Assembly: GCF_016862435.1 (NCBI RefSeq) | Contig: NZ_BOMY01000047.1 | Location: forward strand, 47,107 to 111,106 | Reading direction: 5' to 3' | DNA: 64,000 nt | Origin: Paractinoplanes tereljensis | Lineage (GTDB): Bacteria > Actinomycetota > Actinomycetes > Mycobacteriales > Micromonosporaceae | Position numbers and translations under genes: made by a program | The notes under the pieces: model-generated | The model's database searches: none | What the model was told of the DNA's origin: nothing | What the model saw: only the letters and a program-made list of their open reading frames with translations | Shown: positions 49,808 through 58,007 of the stretch, piece after piece | Layout of the letters: each line of letters starts with the position of its first letter | Position numbering within the stretch: the stretch's first letter is position 1

Positions 49808-50139
49808 CTGATCTTGACGGTGGTGCCGTCCGGGGTGCGGATGCACAGCTGCTCGCCCAGGTCCTGGTCGGCGGTGACCTCGGTGACCGGCAGGCCGGCC
49901 CGGTGCAGTCGGCGTTCCCACTGATCGAGCGGTCCGGCCGCGCCGAAGTGCAGCTCCACCGGGGTCTCACCGCGAGACTCGTCGGCCGGGCGGGCCAGCA
50001 GGCCCAGCTGGACCGTGCCGAGCTGGAGCAGCACCCACTCCGAGTCGCGGGCGCCGTGGATCACCTCGGCCCCGAGCTTCTCGTAGAAGGTGATGGCGGC
50101 GGCCATGTCGCCGACGTGAACCAGCGGCCGTAGCTCCAT
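49792..50139 (-). CDS. Glyoxalase/bleomycin-resistance superfamily protein
   Basis: This 115-residue protein of the vicinal-oxygen-chelate fold contains two beta-alpha-beta-beta-beta units: LRPLVHVGDMAAAITFYEKLGAEVIHG at the N-terminus and the second half ending CIRTPDGTTVKISQ. Members either bind metal and act on glyoxal-type substrates or sequester drugs. Metal ligands H10 and E near residue 73 (VELHFG) are plausible. The upstream neighbour, 43 bp away on the same strand, is an uncharacterised gene. Confidence 0.82.
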   Translation of the reverse strand: MELRPLVHVGDMAAAITFYEKLGAEVIHGARDSEWVLLQLGTVQLGLLARPADESRGETPVELHFGAAGPLDQWERRLHRAGLPVTEVTADQDLGEQLCIRTPDGTTVKISQREP

Positions 50140-50182
50140 GATCGTCCCCTCTCGCGCCCGTCCCGGCGTGTTCAACGACCGA

Positions 50183-50656
50183 TCAGTCGTTGAGCTGCGC
50201 GCGCTCGATCTCGGCCAGCGCCGCGGTGAGGAACGGCGGGACCGGACGAGGGCCGAGCAGGTCGGCCAGCAGCAGCGCGGCGTGCCGGGCCAGCTCGTCG
50301 AGCTTCGGCGGGGGAGTGTCGTCGTCCTCGTCGGCGACCCCGAGCGCACCGGCCAGGAGCAGCAGAATCACGTGCGGGTCGACCTCGGTCTGCCACTCGG
50401 ACGCGCCGCGCACCGACCGCTCCAGCACCGTCCGCACGCCTTCGGCGTCGATGCCGTCCGGCTGGGTGTCCTCCAGCAGCAGGCGCACGGTCACGCCGAG
50501 GATCAGTCCGGTGTGCGCCGGGTCCAGGCCGGCCATCCGGGCGACCGCGTCGGCCAGTGCGTCGCTGTCCCGCAGCTGCGCGGCCTCGACCGCGTCGGTC
50601 GCCGCGGCCGCGATCGGGCGCGCCGGAGGTGGGAGATGCCGCCAGTTCTGTTCCAT
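50183..50656 (-). CDS. Hypothetical protein
   Basis: This soluble, mostly helical protein of 157 residues runs from ATG 50656, or 161 from ATG 50668. It is rich in Ala, Leu and Asp, with segments such as AHTGLILGVTVRLLLEDTQPDGIDAEGVRTVLE and DPHVILLLLAGALGVADEDDD. I do not recognise a family. Its start is only 10 bp from the start of the divergent serine hydrolase, and ATG 50668 would overlap that start on CATG, so both promoters must lie inside the opposite gene or the gap is used by a leaderless mRNA. Confidence 0.65.
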   Translation of the reverse strand: MEQNWRHLPPPARPIAAAATDAVEAAQLRDSDALADAVARMAGLDPAHTGLILGVTVRLLLEDTQPDGIDAEGVRTVLERSVRGASEWQTEVDPHVILLLLAGALGVADEDDDTPPPKLDELARHAALLLADLLGPRPVPPFLTAALAEIERAQLND

Positions 50657-50666
50657 GCTGTACCCC

Positions 50667-51800
50667 ATGACGAGTTCGTTGCGTGACGCGATCACCGCTC
50701 GGGTCGATCGCGGCGAGTTTCCCGGAGTCGTCGCGCTGGTAGCGCGCGGCGACGACGTTACCGTCCACACCGTCGGCGTGACCCGCTTCGGCGGCGACGT
50801 CCCGATGCGGCGGGACACGCCCTTCCGGATCGCCTCGATGACCAAGCCGGTGGTGGCCGCGGCCACCCTCATGCTCGCCGAGGACGACCGGCTCGACCTC
50901 GAGGAGCCGATCGTCAAACTGCTGCCCGAACTGGCCGGGCCGCGCGTCCTGCGCCGGCTCGACGGGCCGCTGGACGACACGGTCGAGGCGGTCCGCCCGA
51001 TCACCGTGGCTGACCTGCTGACCTTCACCTGCGGCTTCGGCCTGGTGATGGACGGCGACCGGTTCGACCCGCCGTGGCCGATCGTCGACGCCTGGCGGGA
51101 CCTCGGCCTGATCCTGAACGACCCGTACCCGCGCAACCAGCACGACCCGGACGAGTGGGTCCGCCGGTTGGGCACGCTTCCGCTGATGCGCCAGCCCGGC
51201 GAGACCTGGATGTACAACGCCGGGACGCTGGCGCTCGGGGTGCTGCTGGCCCGGGCGGCCGACCAGCCGCTCGACGAACTGCTGCGGGACCGCGTCCTCG
51301 AGCCGCTCAGCATGAGCGACACCGCGTTCTGGCTGCCGGCCGAGCGGGCCGCCGAGTTGCCGGCCTACTACATGAGCGCGGGCGAGGAGCGGGACGACAG
51401 CGGCCCCGATCTGTGGAGCACGCCGCCGATCTTCCCGTCCGGCTCCGGCGGGCTGCTCTCCACCGCCGACGACTACCTGGCCTTCGCCCAGTTGCTGCTG
51501 AACGGCGGGGTCGCGGGCGGCACCCGCCTGCTCTCCGAGCAGTCGGTGGCCGCGATGACCCGCAACCATCTGACCCCCGCGCAGATCGAGGGCGCCGGCT
51601 TCATGCTCAATGGCGAAGGCTGGGGGTACGGCATGTGCGTGACCGCCACCGGACGGTACGGCTGGTCCGGCGGGTTCGGCACCGACTGGTTCAACGACCC
51701 GGCCGAGGGGCTCACCGTGATCCTGCTCAGCCAGGTCAGCGATCTGCTGTGGAACGGCGCACTGCAGGAGTTCAGCGGCCTCGCCTACGCTGCGGATTGA
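50667..51800 (+). CDS. Serine hydrolase, beta-lactamase family
   Basis: This 377-residue cytoplasmic enzyme of the class C beta-lactamase/esterase fold has SMTK (SxxK) in FRIASMTKPVVAAA near residue 56, the tyrosine in ETWMYNAGTLALG (YxN-like YNA) and a late glycine-rich WSGGFGTDW block in the KTG position. No signal peptide is present, so penicillin hydrolysis is unlikely. EstB-like ester hydrolysis is more probable. An NTF2-like protein is coded 21 nt downstream. Confidence 0.88.
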   Translation: MTSSLRDAITARVDRGEFPGVVALVARGDDVTVHTVGVTRFGGDVPMRRDTPFRIASMTKPVVAAATLMLAEDDRLDLEEPIVKLLPELAGPRVLRRLDGPLDDTVEAVRPITVADLLTFTCGFGLVMDGDRFDPPWPIVDAWRDLGLILNDPYPRNQHDPDEWVRRLGTLPLMRQPGETWMYNAGTLALGVLLARAADQPLDELLRDRVLEPLSMSDTAFWLPAERAAELPAYYMSAGEERDDSGPDLWSTPPIFPSGSGGLLSTADDYLAFAQLLLNGGVAGGTRLLSEQSVAAMTRNHLTPAQIEGAGFMLNGEGWGYGMCVTATGRYGWSGGFGTDWFNDPAEGLTVILLSQVSDLLWNGALQEFSGLAYAAD

Positions 51801-51821
51801 GGCGACCTGGGGAGGTGCGCG

Positions 51822-52187
51822 ATGAGCAGTCTCGACGCGGTGACGGCATGGGTGACGAACTATCGCAAGGCGTGGGAGTCGAATGATCCACGCGACATAG
51901 CTGATCTTTTCGCAGAGAACGCCGCCTATTTCACGGAACCGTTCGCGAAACCGTGGCTGGGTCGCGACAAAATTGTCGAGAAGTGGCTGAAACGTCAGGA
52001 CAAACCGGGATCGACCACGTTCGAGTGGCATCCGCTGCTGGTCACCGATGATCTTGCAATGATCGAGGCGACGACCACCTATCCGAGAAAGACTTTCAGC
52101 AATCTGTGGGTGTTGCGCCTGGACAACCTGGGGCAGGCCCGCCAGTTCACCGAGTGGTGGATGCGGCATCCGGATCCGAAAAAATAG
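51822..52187 (+). CDS. NTF2-like/SnoaL-type protein
   Basis: This 121-residue protein has the cone-shaped alpha+beta fold pattern of the NTF2/SnoaL superfamily: AVTAWVTNYRKAWESNDPRDIADLFAENAAYFTEPF, then WHPLLVTDDLAMIEATTTYP and FSNLWVLRLDNLGQARQFTEWWM. GGGGAGG precedes ATG 51822. Members bind small hydrophobic ligands or act as isomerases or cyclases. No catalytic residue stands out. It probably shares a transcript with the serine hydrolase upstream. Confidence 0.82.
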   Translation: MSSLDAVTAWVTNYRKAWESNDPRDIADLFAENAAYFTEPFAKPWLGRDKIVEKWLKRQDKPGSTTFEWHPLLVTDDLAMIEATTTYPRKTFSNLWVLRLDNLGQARQFTEWWMRHPDPKK

Positions 52188-52251
52188 GGAAATGTGAAAC
52201 GCGAATAGCGTTCGATGTGCGAATTTCCGGTCGGGCGGGCAGACTGCTCCG

Positions 52252-53952
52252 GTGGAGGTTCGGCAGACGCTGGGCGGCCGCTACAAATTGCTGGACGAAC
52301 TCGGCAGTGGTGGCATGGCCGTGGTGTGGCGTGCCCGCGACGAGGTGCTCGGCCGCCCGGTGGCGGTGAAGCTTCTGGCCGGTCGCTACACCGATGATCC
52401 GCAGTCGCGCGCCCGCATCCGCGATGAGGCGCGGGCCGCCGCCACCCTCTCGCACCCGAACATCGCCCAGGTCTACGACTACGGCGAGACGGCCGACACC
52501 GGCACCCCGTACGTCGTCATGGAATTGATCAATGGGCCGACCCTGCAGCAGCGGGTCTCGGCCGGGAAGCTGCCGCCGCGCACGGTTTTCCGGATTTGCG
52601 GCGAGGTGGCCGCCGCGCTGGCCGCGGCGCACGCCGACGGCCTGGTGCACCGGGACATCAAGATGGCCAACATCATGGTCACCCCGGCCGGCGCCAAGGT
52701 GGTGGACTTCGGCATCGCGGCCGCGGTGGGTCCGGCCTCGCCCGAGGAGATGCTGGTCGGCACCCCCGCCTACCTGGCCCCCGAGCGGCTGACCGGCGCC
52801 GAGATCGTGCCCGGCTCCGATGTGTACGCGCTCGGCGTCCTGCTCTACCGCCTGCTGGCCGACGAATCGCCCTGGTCGGTGGAGAGCACCACGCAGATGT
52901 TGCGGGCCCACGTCTACCTCGAGCCGGCCCCGCTGCCCGAGCTGCCCGGCGTGCCGCCGGCGGTGTCCAAGCTGATCAGCCGTTGCCTGACCAAGGATCC
53001 GGCCGCCCGGCCGAGCGCGAGCGAGGTGTCCAGCACGCTGGCCGACGCGGCCGAGGCTTCCCTCGCGATCACACCCGATGCGGTACGCCAAGCAGGCACC
53101 CCGCCGCCCCGGATCCCGCATCCCGCCTCCGGTGCGGCCGATGATCTGGACGACCTCGACGCTGAGACCGGGGTCTGGCCGTCGCCGATGCGCCCCACCA
53201 ACACCGGGCCGGGCGGGGCGGCCGCTACCGAGCTTTCCGGGCGGCGGAACGCCGGGGCCCTGCCGCGGGCGCGGGACGGGCGGAATCGGCCCGCCGCGGC
53301 GGTCACCGCGATGCTTCCGGCGGTACGCGAGGGCTCCCGGGTGGGTCGGGGGCAGCCAAAGGTTTTCGGGAACGGTGCTCGACCCGTACGCAAGAAGCAG
53401 TTGATGTTGATTGTGGCGATCGTCGTGGTGTTTGCGGCCGCCGTCGTCGGCCTGCTCCTGCAGGGTGGCTCCGGCGCGGGCATCGCGACGCCGGACGCCG
53501 CCAAGACCGCGTCGGTCGCACCCACCGTGAGCAAGCAGGCCGCCGTGCCTACCGCGAGTAAAGGCGCGAAGGTTACCCGGCCGTCGGCTACCGCAGCGTC
53601 GGGGAGCCCGCCGGCCGCGGGGAGCGCCCCGATCGCCTCAGCGAGCCCGGGCCAATCGGCGACCTCGTCCAGCCCGCCGCGCTCGCCCGCGCCCACCAGC
53701 ACCTCGGACGACGACCCGGTGGACCCCGAGGGGAAGCGGCTCGAATCACCGGGTGGCGTGATCTATGCCGTCTGCTTCGGTGGCCAGGTGGAGCTGACCT
53801 GGTGGGAGGCCAAGCCGGGCTACGAGGTCGAGGACGTGGAACCCGGTCCGGCACTGACCGTGGTGGCCTCCTTCCGGAGCACCCTGAACCGTTACCGCAC
53901 CACGGTCACCTGCGTCGGGGGCACGCCGACCCCGGTGGTCCTCCCGCTCTGA
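52252..53952 (+). CDS. Ser/Thr protein kinase, membrane-anchored (Hanks type)
   Basis: This 566-residue kinase starts at GTG 52252. The kinase domain (about residues 8-275) has the P-loop LGSGGMAVVW, the catalytic lysine in VAVKLL, the HRDIKMANIMV catalytic loop, DFG in VVDFGIAA and GTPAYLAPE. A juxtamembrane region of about 105 residues follows, then one helix (LMLIVAIVVVFAAAVVGLLL, about 385-404). A Thr/Ser/Pro spacer leads to a small extracytoplasmic domain ending VTCVGGTPTPVVL. PASTA repeats are absent. Potential partners include the FHA protein at 16792. The 3' end overlaps the convergent regulator gene by 61 bp. Confidence 0.93.
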   Translation: MEVRQTLGGRYKLLDELGSGGMAVVWRARDEVLGRPVAVKLLAGRYTDDPQSRARIRDEARAAATLSHPNIAQVYDYGETADTGTPYVVMELINGPTLQQRVSAGKLPPRTVFRICGEVAAALAAAHADGLVHRDIKMANIMVTPAGAKVVDFGIAAAVGPASPEEMLVGTPAYLAPERLTGAEIVPGSDVYALGVLLYRLLADESPWSVESTTQMLRAHVYLEPAPLPELPGVPPAVSKLISRCLTKDPAARPSASEVSSTLADAAEASLAITPDAVRQAGTPPPRIPHPASGAADDLDDLDAETGVWPSPMRPTNTGPGGAAATELSGRRNAGALPRARDGRNRPAAAVTAMLPAVREGSRVGRGQPKVFGNGARPVRKKQLMLIVAIVVVFAAAVVGLLLQGGSGAGIATPDAAKTASVAPTVSKQAAVPTASKGAKVTRPSATAASGSPPAAGSAPIASASPGQSATSSSPPRSPAPTSTSDDDPVDPEGKRLESPGGVIYAVCFGGQVELTWWEAKPGYEVEDVEPGPALTVVASFRSTLNRYRTTVTCVGGTPTPVVLPL

Positions 53953-54899
53953 CTCGCCGCCAGCAACGCCTCGGCGACCTCGGTGCGGGTGTTCAGCAGC
54001 GAGCGGCCCTGACGGTGGGTGACCACCAGGCCCGCCGCCCGCAGCGTGGTCAGGTGTTGCGAGACGCCGCCGGCGGTCATCCCGGTTCGCCCGGCGAGCT
54101 CGGTGGTGGACCGTGGCGTGGAGAGTTCCCGCAGCAGCGCGGCCCGGCCGCGGCCCAGCAGGGCGACAAGTGGTTCCGCCGAGCGGGACGACTGCTCCCA
54201 CAGGGTGGCCACCCCGTGCGCCGGATAGGCGAGCTGCGGCACCTCGCCGGCGGTCACCGTGAGTACCGAAGGCCAGACGAAGACCGACGGAATCAGCACC
54301 AGGCCGGAACCGTGCGGGACGTCCGGCGCCGCACAGTGCGGCTGATCGATGGTCAACCGGCCGCCCTGCCAGGTGACCTGCGGATGCAGGTCGTCCAGGA
54401 CGGCGGTGCTGCCGCCCTCGGCCACCCGGCGGGCCTGCCGGTGCACCTCGGCCTCCAGCAGGGCGCGCATCCGCGGCCAGTCGGGGGCGATCGCGGTCTG
54501 CCAGAACGACTCGATCTCGCCGGCCAGCCGGGCCAGCCCGGTCGCCGGGGCGGCGCGCAGCTCGCGCAACGGCTCCGGCAGGCCGGCGCCGAGCAGGTCG
54601 AGATGCTCCCGGACCAGCCCGGCCGGGGTGGCGCGCAGCCCGGCCAGCTCGTGCCGCAGGTCGGCCGAGAGACCGGTCGGCGGCGGGGTCAGGAAGTCGG
54701 GGGTGTAACCGCCGGTGGGGGCGACCAGGTGCCAGAGCAGGGTCTCGGGGGAGAGCCGAGCCCGGCGCGACCAGGTGCGGAAGATCGGCGGCACCCCCGG
54801 GTCGCGCAGGATGCGGACGCTCGCCAGCACCTCCCACAGGCACGAGACGGCGAACCGGATGCGGGTCGCGGACGTCGCCGACAATCCGATGGTGGCCAA
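53892..54899 (-). CDS. ArsR-type winged-helix regulator with long N-terminal domain
   Basis: This 335-residue protein begins at TTG 54899 with GGAGGCGG upstream. Residues 1-240 form an uncharacterised region (FAVSCLWEVLASVRILRDPG, RMRALLEAEVHRQARRVAEGG) seen in actinobacterial DUF5937-like regulators. Residues about 250-320 are an ArsR-like winged helix (RAALLRELSTPRSTTELAGRTGMTAGGVSQHLTTLRAAGLVVTHRQGRSLLN). It diverges from the PEP-mutase-family gene, a likely target. The effector is unknown and no metal-binding cysteine motif is visible. Confidence 0.85.
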   Translation of the reverse strand: MATIGLSATSATRIRFAVSCLWEVLASVRILRDPGVPPIFRTWSRRARLSPETLLWHLVAPTGGYTPDFLTPPPTGLSADLRHELAGLRATPAGLVREHLDLLGAGLPEPLRELRAAPATGLARLAGEIESFWQTAIAPDWPRMRALLEAEVHRQARRVAEGGSTAVLDDLHPQVTWQGGRLTIDQPHCAAPDVPHGSGLVLIPSVFVWPSVLTVTAGEVPQLAYPAHGVATLWEQSSRSAEPLVALLGRGRAALLRELSTPRSTTELAGRTGMTAGGVSQHLTTLRAAGLVVTHRQGRSLLNTRTEVAEALLAASQSGRTTGVGVPPTQVTVVR

Positions 54900-54969
54900 T
54901 TCCGCCTCCGTGGATTTAGCTGGGGCTCAAACCTTACGTCCCGGGCCGGTCGTCGCGAAGACTGGCAAC

Positions 54970-55749
54970 GTGACTGAACAGGTAGCTCTTCTTCGTTCTC
55001 TGCACGTCCCGGGCGCGCCGCTGGTGCTCGCCAACGCGTGGGACGTGGCCAGCGCCCGCGTCGCCGAGGAGGCCGGGTCACCGGTGGTCGCCACCACCAG
55101 CGCCGGCGTGGCCTGGAGCCTCGGCGCCCCGGACGGCGACACGCTCGACCGCGACCTGGCCGTCGACGCCGTGCGCCGGGTGGTCGCGGCGGTGTCGGTG
55201 CCGGTGACCGCCGACATCGAGTCCGGTTTCGGGGAAGATCCGACGGGGGTCGCCGAAACCGTTCGCCGGGTCGTCGCGGCCGGTGCGGCCGGCATCAACC
55301 TCGAGGACTCGGTGCGGCCGATCCCGGAGTACGTCGCGCGGCTGACCGCGGCCCGGGCGGCGGCGCCGGCCGAGGTGCTCTTCATCAACGCGCGGATCGA
55401 CACGTTCCTGCGCGGCAACGGCGACGTCGAGGAGACGGTGGCCCGGGCCGAGGCCTATCTCGCGGCCGGTGCGGACGGCATCTTCGTGCCGGGCGCGGTG
55501 GATCCGGCGGTGGTGGCCGCGCTGGTCGAGCGAATCCCGGCGCCGGTGAACATCCTGGTCTGGCCGGGCGCGCCGACGGTGGCGGAACTGGCGAAACTCG
55601 GCGTCGCGCGGGTGAGTCTGGGTTCCGGGGTGGCCGAGGCGGCGTACGCGGTGATGCGGCGGGCCGTGCGGGAGGCGCTCAGCTCCGGATCGTACGACTC
55701 GATTGCCGAATCGATCGCCTACGGCGACCTCAACGGTCTTCTTTCCTGA
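54970..55749 (+). CDS. Isocitrate lyase/PEP-mutase family protein
   Basis: This 259-residue TIM-barrel enzyme shows LRSLHVPGAPLVLANAWDVASARVAEEAG at the N-terminus, the metal-site strand VTADIESGFGEDP near residue 80, GINLEDSV near 110 and FINARIDTFL near 140. It lacks the catalytic KKCGH motif of isocitrate lyase. The family carries out C-C or C-P bond chemistry on small 2-oxo or phosphono acids, such as oxaloacetate or 2-methylisocitrate. GTG 54970 was chosen because the conserved N-terminus follows directly. It is divergent from the ArsR-type gene. Confidence 0.87.
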   Translation: MTEQVALLRSLHVPGAPLVLANAWDVASARVAEEAGSPVVATTSAGVAWSLGAPDGDTLDRDLAVDAVRRVVAAVSVPVTADIESGFGEDPTGVAETVRRVVAAGAAGINLEDSVRPIPEYVARLTAARAAAPAEVLFINARIDTFLRGNGDVEETVARAEAYLAAGADGIFVPGAVDPAVVAALVERIPAPVNILVWPGAPTVAELAKLGVARVSLGSGVAEAAYAVMRRAVREALSSGSYDSIAESIAYGDLNGLLS

Positions 55750-55881
55750 GCTTCTCGATCACGATTGACCCGTGCGACGCGGCCACCCACTGCCGCGCCG
55801 CACGGGCGATTATCGACCGTGGTCATTGTTTTACCGAGCGCGAGCGAAAGTCAACCATTAGTTCTCGGATAGTTGCCGAAA

Positions 55882-56544
55882 CTATCGGAGCCAGATCACT
55901 ATGCCGGTGAGCTTGTTCAGCACCGCGGCGGCGCCCGCGCGGATCGCGTCGGCGCAGCGCTCGGCAGTGAACGACGCCGCATCGTAGGTCGAGGACATGC
56001 CCAGGCCCTCACCCCGGAACGACGCGCCCGACCAGTCGACCGCGGTGACGTTCGCGGTTGGCTCGGCTATCTCGGCCCCCACCACCAGGAAGTGCTGCGA
56101 CAGGTGGTTCGCGGTGACGATGGCGAGCGGGTCGATGAGTTCGTTGCCGGCGCTGACGATCAGGTCCGCGTTCATGCCCAGGGCCTTGGTGATGCTCGGG
56201 ATCGGGTCGTGGGCCGGCGCGGTGACGGTGCGCAGGTCGGCGTCCTCCGCCTTGGCCCACTCCCGCACCGCAGTGACCAGCGCCTTGGTCGGTGCGTCGT
56301 CGCCCGAGGTGAGCAGCACGACCCGGTAGCCCTCGGGTGGATGCACGCTGTCCCAGGAGCCGGGGCTCGGAGTGATGGTGGCCTCGGGCGACGGCGCGGC
56401 CGACGGGTCGACGAAGCCGGGGCCGAGCGTGCCGACCGGAGTGGGCGTCGGTCGCGGAGCGGCCCAGCTCTTCTCGGACGCGCAGCCGGCGGCGAGCGCG
56501 GCCGCTGCGGCGAGTATGGCAACCGCTCGGATCGGGGTGCGCAA
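55882..56544 (-). CDS. Lipoprotein with substrate-binding (BMP/PurR-like) fold features
   Basis: This 220-residue lipoprotein has a signal MRTPIRAVAILAAAAALAAGC with lipobox LAAGC, a Pro/Thr/Ser spacer, and from residue about 70 an alpha/beta domain (YRVVLLTSGDDAPTKALVTAVREWAK, ADLIVSAGNELIDPLAIVTANHLSQHFLVVG). That pattern is like the first half of BMP-type periplasmic binding proteins. Only about 150 residues follow the spacer, shorter than a complete binding protein. No transporter genes are adjacent. The 132-bp gap before it (55750-55881) holds nothing I can name. Confidence 0.75.
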   Translation of the reverse strand: MRTPIRAVAILAAAAALAAGCASEKSWAAPRPTPTPVGTLGPGFVDPSAAPSPEATITPSPGSWDSVHPPEGYRVVLLTSGDDAPTKALVTAVREWAKAEDADLRTVTAPAHDPIPSITKALGMNADLIVSAGNELIDPLAIVTANHLSQHFLVVGAEIAEPTANVTAVDWSGASFRGEGLGMSSTYDAASFTAERCADAIRAGAAAVLNKLTGIVIWLR

Positions 56545-56705
56545 GGGTCTCCTCCTTCGATGCGGCTCCTTCCTATCCCAGGTGGGGCGGGGTTGGGGCG
56601 GTCGGGACTTGATCTTGGCTGGTTGTTTTCCGGGGTTCTTCGGCTGGCCGGATCTTGTTCACCCAGGACAGGGACCGTGCACTCGCCAAACCCTGGAGGA
56701 GTCCC

Positions 56706-57890
56706 ATGTCCCGCCCCGTCCGCGCGGCTGTCCTGGCGGTCGTCGCCACGGCGATCGCCCTGCTGAGCGCCGGTCCGGCGTTCGCGCACGGCTTTTCGTC
56801 CACCGTTTACGTCGACGTCTCCGCACATGAGGGGAAGGTGCGCACGGCGCTGGAACTCGAGTACGACCTGTTCGTCGTCTCCGCCGCGGACGCCGCCAAA
56901 CAGGACTCGCTGTTCCAGGACGGCACCGCTGCCTTCGACGACGGCGACCCGGTCGCGCAGGCGGCGGCGCTCGAGAAACACTCCGACGTCGCTCTCGCCT
57001 ACGTCCGGTCGCACTTCTCGGTGCAGGGCTGCACGCCTGCCAAGGTCGGGGCCTTCACCATGGGCCGGCGCGAAGGCGTGCCCTACACCGACCTGACCCT
57101 GGACTGGGACTGTCCGCGGTCGGATGCGCACGAGGTGCGCAGCGGCCTCTTCGCCGACGACGAGGGCTTCGTCAAGGGCGTGAAAACCATCGTTACCTAC
57201 GATTTGGACGGTCGGACCGGCAGCGCGGCGCTCGACGCCAACCAGCCGTCGTTCTCCACCGCGCAGACCTGGTACCAGCGGTTCTGGGAGTTCTTCCGGC
57301 TCGGCGCCGAGCACCTGCTCACCGGCATCGACCACATTCTGTTCCTGCTGGCGCTGATCGCCGGCTCGCGGCGGTTGCGCGAGATCGTGCTGGCCGCCAC
57401 CAGCTTCACCCTGGCCCACTCGGTGACCTTCATGCTCGCCGCCCTTGGCGTGGTCGACGTGCCGGGCGCGGTGGTCGAACCGATCATCGCGCTGTCCATC
57501 GCGGTGGTCGCCGGCTGGTATCTGTTCCGGATCTGGCGGCGGGGTGACCACGCCACCGACCTGTCGGTGGACGGTGGGCACTTCGCGCTGGACCGGGCCG
57601 GCTGGACCCGGCTCGCCGTGGTGTTCTGCTTCGGACTCGTGCACGGCCTCGGCTTCGCCGGTGCGCTCGGCATCAACGAGGCGTGGTCCTGGACCCTGCT
57701 CTGGTCGCTGCTGGTGTTCAACGTGGGCATCGAGGTCGTTCAGCTCACCATCATCGCGCTCGTCTTTCCGCTGCTGATGCTGCTGCGCCGGCGTTCGCCG
57801 CGGGCCGGGCTCTGGGTCACCGGAGCGGTTTCCGCAGGAGTGTCCGCAATGGGGCTGATCTGGTTCGTGCAGCGGATCACCGGAGCCTGA
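56706..57890 (+). CDS. HupE/UreJ-family membrane protein
   Basis: This 394-residue protein has a signal peptide ending PAFAHG, an extracytoplasmic domain of about 165 residues (HGFSSTVYVDVSAHEGKVRTALELEYDLF), and six or seven helices. The HupE/UreJ core appears as RLGAEHLLTGIDHILFLLALI near residue 205, TLAHSVTFMLAALG, and FCFGLVHGLGFAGAL. The histidines in these helices are the family's likely metal ligands, for nickel or cobalt uptake in relatives. No hydrogenase or urease genes are nearby, so the metal and the client enzyme are unknown. Confidence 0.88.
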   Translation: MSRPVRAAVLAVVATAIALLSAGPAFAHGFSSTVYVDVSAHEGKVRTALELEYDLFVVSAADAAKQDSLFQDGTAAFDDGDPVAQAAALEKHSDVALAYVRSHFSVQGCTPAKVGAFTMGRREGVPYTDLTLDWDCPRSDAHEVRSGLFADDEGFVKGVKTIVTYDLDGRTGSAALDANQPSFSTAQTWYQRFWEFFRLGAEHLLTGIDHILFLLALIAGSRRLREIVLAATSFTLAHSVTFMLAALGVVDVPGAVVEPIIALSIAVVAGWYLFRIWRRGDHATDLSVDGGHFALDRAGWTRLAVVFCFGLVHGLGFAGALGINEAWSWTLLWSLLVFNVGIEVVQLTIIALVFPLLMLLRRRSPRAGLWVTGAVSAGVSAMGLIWFVQRITGA

Positions 57891-58007
57891 GAAGTCCCTG
57901 TAAGGGCCATCGGTCTGCACGCCGCCATTCATATCCGGTTCATCGGACACCGCGAACTTGATCAAGCTTTCGCTAACTCTCATCAGGGAAAAGGGGAAAC
58001 AACACCG

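Noticed and set aside
57935..57960. Possible PHO box (GGTTCATCGGACACCGCGAAC) before the acid phosphatase gene
   Set aside because: Only one half resembles GTTCACC and the 11-bp direct-repeat spacing is missing. Phosphate control is plausible for the gene but not supported by this site.
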